The position numbers and the translations under genes were made by a program. A model generated the notes under the pieces. That model was not told where the DNA came from, ran no database searches, and worked only from the letters and a program-made list of their open reading frames with translations. From positions 1 through 18,169 of the forward strand of contig MU624897.1 of the NCBI GenBank assembly GCA_025349905.2: a stretch of DNA of 18,169 bases, in the 5' to 3' direction. Origin of the DNA: Blastocladiella britannica (Eukaryota > Blastocladiomycota > Blastocladiomycetes > Blastocladiales > Blastocladiaceae). Below are positions 9,112 to 17,965 of the stretch, piece after piece. Position 1 is the stretch's first letter; each line of letters begins with the position of its first letter.

Positions 9112-10046
9112 CTACCGCTTCTTACGCTCGGCACTCACTTTAGCCCGTGCCGGTGCGGTACCAACGACGCGTCCGGGCCCCCGCAACAAGTCGCACATGG
9201 CCCAAGTCCCACACGCCGCGGGCACAACCAGCCACATGGCGTTCATCAGCACAAAGTACACCCAGAAGTAGTACGGGTGCGGGTCGCCATCGTCGTACAC
9301 GGTGCGGGATGCGACGGATGTGGCCCACTCCAACAGACTGGCTCCGTTCAGATTCTGGGAAGGTGTCAGGGGCTCGACGCGTAAGGACGTGGCAAAGTAC
9401 AGGACTGTGCCGTAGAACTGGCCCACGCTGTGTACATTCATTTTTTTTGAGCGATCAATAAAAAAAAATGAATAAAGTGCATAATACGGTACCTGACCAT
9501 CAGCAGCCACGGCATGTACGTGTGCGTCTTGCTCGGTGCCGACCGCAGACGGGCCGCAATGTACCACAGCAGCGGTCCCCACACAAACTATATTCAATGT
9601 TAACCTTGCTCGCTCCAAAAACCATATCCAAAGGAAAAAAAACATACTCCAGTAATGGCCTCGATCATCCACACTCCGCGCTCGCCCCACAGGTACCGCG
9701 AGTCGCACCGCGCGTACTCCTTCCACACCATGGCGGTCGGGGTGGTCATGGCCGGCAACTCGGCATAGTACCAGACAAAGTATGCTTCCAGGAACATGTG
9801 AATGGCGCCCGACAGCACGCACCACACAAAAACCGCACGTCGAGTGACCGAAAGGTGGCGGGACAGGGCCAGGGCCGTAAAGAACACACCAGCACAGACA
9901 ATACCAAATCCGCCAAAGATCAGTTCACCCGGGTATGAGTTGGGCACGTAGGTCGGCAGGTCGAGCGTGCGCGGGTAGTACGGGTGCGAGGACATTTTAC
10001 GCGGCACGATCGATGACCAGACGGTATTACCAGTGGTAGCGGACAT
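9112..10046 (-). CDS. EBP: EBP-type sterol delta8-delta7 isomerase, 269 aa, 3 exons
   Basis: Exons are 9648-10046, 9493-9587 and 9112-9427, with introns of 60 and 65 nt. The product is an emopamil-binding-protein family enzyme, a multi-pass ER membrane protein that moves the sterol B-ring double bond from C8 to C7 in sterol synthesis. The N-terminal HPYYPRTLDLPTYVPN resembles the family start. AIHMFLEAYFVWYY carries His83 and Glu87, WMIEAITG carries Glu129, and YFVLMNAMWLVVP carries Asn227 and Trp230; all of these catalytic or substrate-site positions are conserved in EBP. The exon 2-3 junction recreates LLMVSVGQFYGTVLYF, a family hallmark, which supports the splice sites. The loop before the last conserved helix is longer than in animal EBP (about residues 180-214), and the C-terminus is basic (ERKKR). 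Most Dikarya use the unrelated ERG2 enzyme for this step. The next gene upstream ends only 72 bases away. Confidence 0.93.
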
Positions 10047-10118
10047 GTATATATGCTTTATGATGATCGAAAGAGAAAAACAAACAGCACGCTGCCATTC
10101 ACACAGCGTATAAAAAAC

Positions 10119-11446
10119 CTAAAAGCACTTGCCATTCTTGATATCCGCGGTGGCCGGGATCTCGGCCGGATTAAAGAACGTAAACACCTTGCTCGGAGGC
10201 ACCCCCGTGAATGCGGCCGCAAACCGGGCGTCCGCGTTCTGCTTGGCCTCGACGGCCGCGTCGACGCCCGTCACTTTACGAATGTAAATGCACTTGATAT
10301 CCACGCCCGTACCCGCCATTTCGCGGTAAATGGTCCCGTACGTCTCCGGGTCCTGCTCGCCCGAGTCCCCGACCAGCACGTACGCGCGCTTGTTGAATTT
10401 CGGAATCACGTCACGCAGCACCTTGAGCTTGTGCACCATGGTGCCCTTGAAGAAATCCAAGTGATCCGAAAGTTCCAGACCAAACACGTTGAGGAACATG
10501 GATCCGGCCGGATACCCCGCGGCAGCGATAAAGTCGCGCAGCGGCGTGTACAGCATGTGTGGCGACCCCGACAAGTAGATGAACTCGGCGTCCAGGGTGG
10601 ACCGGAACCGGGTGTACAGGTCCACCATGCCAGCGGTCGCGCGGAACGGGTTGATCAGCGTGTTCTGCAGGGCTTTACCCTTGTTGAGCACCTCGGTAAT
10701 CTTGATGGTGTCGTCAATGTCCGAGACCACCGTGATCCCTTGCTCCTGCAGCACCTGGACCTGGGCCCCAGCAAATCCGGCGCCCGGGTTGACAGAAACG
10801 GCGAGCGTGCGCGCCTTGCAGTCGACGTTGGTGATCGTGAACGGCGTGGCCGTGATCCCGTGCTCGCCCGACTCGACCGCCTGCACCCCGATATCGGCCG
10901 TCGCATAGGGTGCCAGACTCACCGTGTAGGCCACCGAGTCGTGCTCGGATCCTTTCGCGTAAAAGAAGGGCGCAATGGTGTTGAAGTGCTTGGACTGCTC
11001 GGGGGACTTGATGAACGCGGTGACCGCGCGCATCGCCAACCGCGCCGCGCCGGCCACGATCGCGTTGTAGTGGGTCACTATTCACACAAAAAGTGGTGGA
11101 TGTTTCAGTCGTTTGGTTTGTTTTGTTTGCGCTTGTATTCTTTTTTTTCCAGCATTTGAACCGGCGCCACGCAAAAACTATTCTACCGCCAGCCCCCCAG
11201 TACAACGAAAGGATCAAAGTACGTACACCGCGTAGTGACAACGCCGTCGACAATACACTTGCCCGGGCTGGCCAGCGAGGGGGTTGCCAGCGCCAGCGCG
11301 TTGAACAAGGTCGCGTTCTCCACCTTGTCGGGCCCAAACAGGCCGCGCTTGGCCATCAGATCCACGGGCGTCGGGCCGGCCAGTGCCGTTGACGACAGGA
11401 GCGACAGCAGGACGAGGAGGGGGAGAAGGGGAGTCGAGGAAGTCAT
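10119..11446 (-). CDS. APP1-type phosphatidate phosphatase domain protein with signal peptide, 392 aa, 2 exons
   Basis: Exons are 11227-11446 and 10119-11077, joined across a 149-nt intron with a GTACGT donor. The catalytic part is a HAD-type APP1/LNS2-like domain. VVSDIDDTIK holds the DxDxT nucleophile motif (Asp193, Asp195, Thr197). FIYLSGSPHMLY is the Ser-containing second motif, FFKGTMVHKLK supplies lysines, and LVGDSGEQDPETYG is the acidic last motif. Enzymes of this family dephosphorylate phosphatidate to diacylglycerol using Mg2+. Yeast App1 is cytosolic and tied to actin patches. This protein instead starts with a clear signal peptide (MTSSTPLLPLLVLLSLLSST, then ALAG), predicting entry to the secretory pathway. 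No C-terminal anchor or ER-retention motif is seen, and the protein ends KNGKCF. The location and the substrate are inferred; the fold assignment is strong. Confidence 0.88.
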
Positions 11447-11757
11447 GGTTTTCTGTTTTCTATTGTTCTATGTGTTCTGCTCTAACTGGCGATGTGACAA
11501 GAGTTGGCCTGCACAGATGCTTGAAATATAAATGCCACGAAGCAAGGAGAGCAGGTTGTGCGGGGGCCGAGGGAACAGGTTCGCTTTTTGAAGAAGTGAA
11601 GGAGCGCTCTTTCCTCAAATCCTGCTTGTGAAACGTTTTCGATTACCCCACGTTTTTTTTTACAAGACAAAAGTCACTGCTCGGACCGGAACACAACGGA
11701 CGACTGGCACCGAGCCCGAGCGCGTGCAAATGATAAAAGCAAATGATGTATACATCA
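11447..11757 (-). promoter_or_regulatory. Promoter of APP1-like gene and 3' flank of OCRL-like gene, with TATA-like element
   Basis: These 311 bases separate two same-strand genes. On the minus strand a TATA-like stretch (TTTATATTTC) lies at 11523-11532, roughly 80 bases before the APP1-like start codon, a position compatible with a core promoter. A T-run on the plus strand near 11651-11660 may mark the 3' region of the upstream gene. Short open frames here look like chance. Confidence 0.35.
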
Positions 11758-14700
11758 CTACTGGCCCATGACCCCCTCGATCAGCACCGCGAACGCCCGT
11801 ACCCGTGCGTCGATCTTGGCCCGCACTGAGCTGCTCGGAACCGCCACCGGTACCGGCCGCCTCAACGATCCACCACCAACGGACGGGGAAGTTGCCGCCG
11901 AAAGCACCGCGGCCACCGGCGGAGTAGCCGCGCCAGCGGCGCCGGTAGCGCCGAGCCGCATGGCCGCGGGCCCAAGCGCGCGTGCCAGCGCCGCAACCAC
12001 ACGGGGCCGTTCCAGTGCGGGTTCCGCGAACGGGCGCGCAGCCACGTGCGCGTCGACCAGCAAGACGCACGTCTCGAGCACCATTAAGAGGCACGCGCGA
12101 TGGATCGGGTCGAGTTCGGCAATGGTCTAGTGGATACCGTTAGTATGAAACTCAAACCAAACCAAAAAAAAAAAGAAAGGAGTACCTCCAGTGCCAACCT
12201 GGGGTCCGTATTCCCAACGAACCGCGGCTGCGCGTCCTCGGGCACCAATGGGTCCACGAGCAATTCGAGAAACACGGCGAGCGCGCGCACCAGTGCGCGG
12301 GCACCGTCCGTCGTCGTGACCGATAGGGGCCGAGAGCCGGTGTCAAGGTCGGCCAGGATCCGCGCCACCGCCGATTCGTCCACGACCGCCCCCGCGCCAC
12401 CAGAGGTGGAGCTGTCGGCGATGTTGGCCACGTCCAGCGCTCCGGGAGCGTTCACGGCGTACTCGCGCAGCGCGTGCAACAGGGACTCGAGTTCGCGCGG
12501 GACCGTGGGTCGTGGCGATTTCGGTGCCCCTTCCTCTGGTGATGATGGTGATGGTGAGGTGACACCACATAGACTCTCGAGCGTGCGCAGCAGACACGTG
12601 CGCGTCCATGTGCCTTCGACGGCCAAAAAGAAATCGCGGCCGCCTTTCAGTCGAAGCACAACTATATCGGACACGATCGCGCCGGGACTGCCTGGAGGTT
12701 CGGCGTTGAGGCGGGCTGCATGATCCGTGTCCAGGATCACCGAGAACGTGATGACTTGCGTTTCTCCTGATAGTATTTTACAAGGGTAAGACAATCTCAA
12801 TAAACGGTCGTTGAATTGGTGCGTACCTGGCTCGAGCAACCCGCGCTGCGGCTCGACGTTGCACCACGGCTCGGAAATCGTCGGCACCGGACCCGGTCGG
12901 GCCACGAGCTCCCAGGCAAACGGAATCTAATCCGTCATTCGTGAGTAAAAGAGATCCTTTTGCAAAATGAAAATAGTACAGCACTTTGCCCGTGTTCTCC
13001 AGCGTACACTCTCCAACCGCCTCCCCACCCAGCGTGATTGCGCCAACACTCACGATCTGCGCGTCCCGCTTTGGCCCCATGGTGACGGTAGCCTCGGGCA
13101 CTTGCTCGTTCTCCCACTTGTCGTGGTCGCGGAGCACGTCGCGGGTGACGGTTGCCAGCTTGTCGGGGTCAATCACCGCCACTCGCGCCGACGCCAGCAG
13201 CGACACGGGCTTGTGGTCCGAGTGGACATACGCCGGGTGCCACATGTACCGCTCACCCACGGGCGTTGGTTCAGGGCCGGCCGGCGGGGAACGGTACAGA
13301 ATGCGGTCGCAGTAGGCGGGGGTACGTCGTTTCTCGCTGCCATTTTTTCATTATCTCGGTCCGTCAAGTGGGTCAAATGCGAAGGAAAAGGACGTTAGAT
13401 ACCTGGTATCAAACCGCATGCTCCCAATATCGTACTTGTACGTGGGCGGAAACCCGATCGCGGACTCGGCGTACCCGGCAAACGCGTCGCTTTTAGCCAT
13501 GGTCATCCTCAGCTAAATTGTTTCTCGTCGTTAACACACCTGGGTTGTAAAATAATTGAAAAAAAAATGCACCTGATCGCCAGCAAGCAACCCATCAAAC
13601 TCTCCCCTGATCGCCGCCGCCGCAACCCCCGCCTGAGTTCCCGGCAACCGGTAGTTCAAGTCGCCCATCCAGAACACGATCGATCCTTGCTCGTCGAACG
13701 ATGCGTCCTCGGGCGCAATTGGTGCCGCCTCGTTCTGTCCAGCTGTCGAAAGGAATGCAGGCAAAGTTGCCAGGATCGGTGGAGCAGGCCGGAACCATAA
13801 CCGGCGCCGGATTTCGTGGAAGTCGGCGTTCCGGCGCGCCCACATATCGGCGTCGGCGGCCAAGTGCGCGTTGACGATACAGATGCGGGACGCGTGGAGC
13901 GTGAATCGGACGGCCACCGCGCCTTTGTTGCCCTATCTCAGATGCCACGGTCAGTAGGTACCCCCCCACCAAAAGACTGAACGGGGCGAACATACAAGCA
14001 TGCCGAGAATCCCACACCCGACCTCGCCCACCTCCACGTTAGCCACCGCGTGACGCACGCGCTCGTGCACCGCCACCAGCAGTACCATGCCGACTAGCTG
14101 GTGTGCGGCAATCACCGAGTACTGCCCGGGTTCGGTGCCGCTGTTGAGTGCCGATGCGAACCGCGCACGCGCAATCGCCAATGTCGCTGGATCATGTGCC
14201 AGATACGACCCGGTGGACGTCTCGGCTTCTTGCATGGCCACGGCAATAACATCAGCGGTTGGTACGATTGGGTCGCGTGGCGGCAGTGGGGGTGGCGCGA
14301 GGGTGCGCATGGTTGGGGATCCAGGGACGGATACCGATGACGTTGATGAGAGTATGGGGACCGATCCCAACGGCGACACCGTGCTATTTCCAAGGAGCGG
14401 GACGCTGGTGCTGCGGTCGCGCGGCGACGACATCCACTCCTGGTCATCGTCATTGCCAATCATCGCTTCCTTCTCTTTCTTTTCAATAGGCGGTCCAGGT
14501 GGGACGGGTGGCAGGGGCCGCGCAAACAAGTCGCGACCAAGGGAGGGACCCGCGGTGCCATTCAGCATTGCGTCCCAGGGGACCGAGGGCGAGACCGATC
14601 CGGCCACGTTCCAGGTGGCCAGGAGCACCGAAATGTCGGCCAGGTGCACGTACTGCGCGCGGCGCTTGCGGAGCGCGTGGTTAAGCCATCCGGCCGTCTA

Positions 14701-16717
14701 CACCAACCAATCGATCGATCAATCATTTTATTATTGGTGCAATGCGAATGAATTGAAGGCGCACGTCGAATCCGGCCGGTGTTTCTGTCGGTACTGGGGG
14801 TGGTGGTGGTGCGGCCATTGATCGATGAATATATTGAAAGAGAACCAAGAATCACACCGCCATCAAGCTCATGTCGTGCATCAGCATGTTGAGCCGCACC
14901 CGTTCCAGCAGCGCCGCGGGGACCTGTGGTGGGTGATTGTGCCGGTTCTTTTGATCAGTCCTATCTGGCACCTTTACACCTCTGGGATCGCCGCGACGGG
15001 ACGCCGCCACTGCCACTACGGGATCGACGGTCGTCGAGCGCTGATCGCGAGTGCTGCCACTGACGGCCGGCACTCGCGCCCACGCATGCGACCGGCGAGC
15101 CTGCGCCGTGGCCTGCGCGATCGCCGCGTGAAGCTCGGCCGTCACGATACTGTTGTCTCCGTCATCATCATCATCCGGTGCTGTTGGTGCTGCTGCTGGT
15201 GGGGCTACTGCTTCGGCTCGAGCGTTTTGCGTTGGAATACTCGTCGCCAGCGCCGCCTTTACCCGAGGAGGGAAAGACCCAGGTACACCACTCGATACGT
15301 CTGGTGGTGCGGATTGGGGACTTGGCTTGGCGGTTACCGCTGTTGGAATAGCAATGGCACCGGGAATGGTTGTAATAGAAGAAGGTGGTGCAGCAGGCGG
15401 TGCAGCGACGATGCGGACCGAGGTGCTGTGGTACGAGTCGAACGAGCCGGCCGCCGAGGCGGAGGCCAGTGATGCCGTTCTCGACCCCTTCCCGCTCGAT
15501 GCCGACAACGCCGTGCTAGACCTCGCGCTCGTGCTGCTACGCGAGGACCGGTGTGTCCTCGAAGCAGACGATGTTGCGCGGCTGCTGGACTGGGATTGCT
15601 GTTGCCCGCTCGGGTGGTGATCGGACGACGATGCTTGAATCACTAGCAGACCGGGCGAATGGACCGCCGATGACTGCCGTGATGATGACGATACCGCCGG
15701 CGACTGTGACGACGAGGAGGCAGCAACGGAGGAACGAGTGGACCGCGCCGCAGCGTGCGAAGGAGTGTGCTCGCTGATAGAGACGAACGAGGCGGACCGC
15801 TGGAGCGAGGGCCGGTCCGTCCAATCGGTTACGTTGCTGGCGTCTTCATGACGGACCAAGGGCGAGGCACCACCCGGCGTGGTGGCGATGAGCGGTGCAG
15901 AGCTAGAGCCCATGGCACTGGTGGTGGGTACACTGGTACCGACATCATCGCTGGCTATCGTCATACTGGCAATGGTCGTCGTATTGTCGTGGTTGGATGT
16001 GGCCAGAAATGACGAGAGCATGGATGCAGTTCCAGGGCCGGGTCCCTCGTCGACAACTTCAGACTCGGCCGATGGGCGCTCATCCTCGCCCACAGTCTCT
16101 GAGACAACCAAAGCCCCAACGCTGCCACTGCTGCTCCGAGCAGCCGCCAAGGACGTGCGTGCGCTCGATACCATGGATCGCAGCCTGTCCATGGCCGATG
16201 CCGAGATCGCAGAGATGGTCGGCGCCTCGGTCAAGGGCGGTGCTGTCATCGCCGCCGCCAAACTCGTGACGGACGTATCGTCTTCCACAGCATCATGATC
16301 CTCGCTCACCACCACCAGCTCATCGTCATCGACTTGATCGTCTGTATGGGCGATACTCGCGTCTTCGTGCGACACGGTATCGTCACCGTGCCCATGGCTC
16401 GCGATCGCGTCCTGAATGGCCGACAGATCAGACGGAATCGAGGTGGCGGCCGCAGCCGAGGCGATGAACGACGCCGACGCCGATCGCGGGAAATGGGATG
16501 CGGGCGGCGGCGGCTTGCTCCATGTCCTGCGGCTGCTGCTACTGCCGTTACCACCATTCGATGCAGGTAATGCGGACGTGGAGCGCGATCCCACATGTGC
16601 TGCGGCGGACGACGAGGACAAAAGATCGTCGGCAACAGAGGTGACGGTTACGGGCACGGTCGACGCAAACGACGCCGAGAGGTACCGGTCGTCGTCTTCG
16701 TGGACGTTGGAGATCAT
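11758..16717 (-). CDS. OCRL/INPP5B-type inositol polyphosphate 5-phosphatase with ASH and RhoGAP-like domains, 1477 aa, 8 exons
   Basis: Exons are 14858-16717, 13996-14697, 13573-13932, 13403-13512, 12985-13336, 12827-12926, 12186-12766 and 11758-12126; all seven junctions keep frame. Residues 1-600 are Ser/Ala/Thr-rich, probably disordered, with no PH domain seen. The catalytic domain starts near 640. Its motifs are LLATWNVAG, VIAVAMQE, GNKGAVAVRF (855), NAHLAA (875), VFWMGDLNYR (about 940), PAYCDRILYR (about 1018) and HSDHKPV (about 1049), so the endonuclease/exonuclease/phosphatase-fold active site is intact. These enzymes remove the 5-phosphate from PI(4,5)P2 and related lipids on endosomes, Golgi and plasma membrane. 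An ASH domain follows (about 1090-1215: GRDFFLAVEGTWTRTC). A RhoGAP-like domain follows that (about 1245-1400: VPRELESLLHALREY); I see no arginine finger in it, as in OCRL. A Pro/Ser-rich insertion of about 90 residues splits the start of the catalytic domain. The donors GTGTGA (intron 1) and GTGCTG (intron 5) are weak but are required by homology. Confidence 0.92.
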
Positions 16718-16872
16718 TGATCGTTGATCTTTTGCATCTCAAGGGAATCGCGTGGGAAATTCGAAATTCGAAGCGACGAAATGCTACCCGAAACCGACCA
16801 GATCATTCTCGCGTATGGTGCGCAATATATTGTTCTCCTTCCCAAAAAATTCAGAAATTTTCGGAAAAAAAA
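16718..16872. promoter_or_regulatory. Bidirectional promoter region between OCRL-like and FAM32A genes
   Basis: Only 155 bases separate the two divergent start codons, so both promoters must lie here. It contains a direct repeat, GAAATTCGAAATTCGAAG (16756-16773), that embeds the palindrome TTCGAA, and a second AT-rich patch (AAATTCAGAAATTTTC) close to the FAM32A start. The spacing does not fit a heat-shock element. Binding factors are unknown. Confidence 0.45.
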
Positions 16873-17443
16873 ATGCCAGACGACTACGAGGGCAGCGTAA
16901 TTCGCGGCGGCCTCAAGCTCAAGGGCGGTGACAAGCTGACCAAGGTCTCGAGCAAGGGCAAAATCAAGTACTCTTTTTTAAACTTCATATTCATTTCTAC
17001 ATACTGACGGCCTTGCTAGAAAGAAAGCCAAAAGCGCATCGTCGCCCTCCTCAAAAAAGCATGCGACCATGTCCTCGTCCACGGGCGGGTCGGTGCGTGC
17101 AGCTGCCGTCGAATCGTCATCGGTCAGCAACAACGAGGTGGTGATTGCCGTGCAGCGAACAGCAGCCGAAATCGCGTTCGAGGAGACGCAGCGGAAACGG
17201 GTACGTCTATTGCATTGGGCCATTTCCAGTCCGCCCTAACCGCGAAAGAATACACAGCAAAAGGAACGGATCGAAAAGCTGGCAGCGAAAAGTCACAAGG
17301 AAAAGGTGGACGAGTACAACAAGTACTTGAGCTCGCTCTCGGAGCACCATGACATTCCACGGGTACGTTTCTTTTTCTCTTCATCTACGATCCAGTGTAT
17401 ATACTTACGCACATTTTGGTTTTGGCAGGTTGGTCCCGGATAA
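16873..17443 (+). CDS. FAM32A: FAM32A-family spliceosome factor, 131 aa, 4 exons
   Basis: Exons are 16873-16967, 17020-17200, 17258-17362 and 17429-17443, with introns of 52, 57 and 66 nt. The N-terminus (GGLKLKGGDKL) matches the GPLKLKG start typical of FAM32A. A Lys/Ser-rich linker follows, then the conserved C-terminal block AEIAFEETQRKRQKERIEKL...SHKEKVDEYNKYL and EHHDIPRVGPG. FAM32A is a nuclear protein of the catalytic spliceosome whose C-terminus reaches into the active site and promotes exon ligation (family knowledge). The last exon has only 15 bases (Val-Gly-Pro-Gly-stop). It therefore replaces the Trp-containing end of animal homologs with VGPG, although the DIP block before it is kept. 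A longer read-through ending is possible if the last intron is misplaced, but the acceptor TTTTGGCAG is good. Confidence 0.92.
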
Positions 17444-17965
17444 CAGATGAGAGTACAAATGCAATTTCATTTCGTTCGGTTTACTTGGTCTTGCTCCACC
17501 GCGTCCTTGCGGCCGCCTTCTGGCTCTGATCCGCGCCCTTATCAAATGCATCACGGCACGTCTTTCTCTGTTGCTCCCACCGACACTGTCTCCACGTCAT
17601 TTCCATCTGAACCGGCTTGATCGCGGATGGGCAGATCTCGCCGTTCGACGTGGACAAGTGTGCGAAACGGTGGCGGCGCAGATACCACACCAATCAGTTA
17701 ACCCCACGATAGGTTCGTACCAGGCCGACCTGTCGGTGGTTGGCGCCATTTTGCAGGGTTCGCGATCCGCCAGGACGACGCGGTGCTGGCCAAAGGGCGA
17801 TGCGCGTGTCGACTTGGCTGCTGATGGTGGGCTCCTGGACGTGATCTACACACTCCGGTCGACTTTCTCGCCCAATAAGAGCGACTGCACGCGGCAGCTG
17901 CCGTGCAGAACCTCGCCCGACAGTGGTCTGCCCGCTGGCGCTCAAGGCGTGGGTGCTGACGTGAT
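17444..17965. other. Stretch of 520 bases without a confident gene
   Basis: This begins with the 3' flank of FAM32A. The plus strand between about 17700 and 17965 shows short protein-like pieces in three different frames, such as FAIRQDDAVLAKG, DARVDLAADGGLLDVIYTL and TVVCPLALKAWVLT. They could be the upstream part of the right-edge gene, broken by indels or by introns I cannot place. A possible minus-strand exon (17481-17693) is listed separately. Confidence 0.4.
17481..17693 (-). CDS. Possible last exon or small gene, basic C-terminus, unrecognised
   Basis: This minus-strand open frame ends in TAA at 17481, convergent with FAM32A. Its C-terminal half (MTWRQCRWEQQRKTCRDAF then SQKAAARTRWSKTK) has the polar, Lys/Arg/Gln-rich look of a small soluble protein with a Cys pair. 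No clear start codon or upstream exon could be joined in frame. A branch-site-like GTTAACTGAT sits just upstream on this strand. The Cys spacing does not fit the CX9C mitochondrial family. It may be chance. Confidence 0.22.
   Translation of the reverse strand: MVWYLRRHRFAHLSTSNGEICPSAIKPVQMEMTWRQCRWEQQRKTCRDAFDKGADQSQKAAARTRWSKTK

Noticed and set aside
10053..11159. A 368-codon plus-strand frame opposite the APP1-like gene
   Set aside because: It is Arg/His/Val-rich with no motif. The opposite strand carries all catalytic motifs of a known enzyme family.
14825..15472. Long plus-strand frames opposite exon 1 of the OCRL-like gene
   Set aside because: They are Cys/Trp/Arg-rich or Gly/Val-rich shadows of Ser/Ala-rich sequence, and the minus-strand exon joins in frame to a conserved catalytic domain.
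16756..16773. A heat-shock element in the divergent promoter
   Set aside because: The GAA and TTC units are separated by one base or none instead of the two needed, so it is only described as a repeated palindrome.
17481..17693. A twin-CX9C mitochondrial intermembrane protein
   Set aside because: The only close Cys pair is spaced by eight residues, and there is no second pair, so the family call fails.
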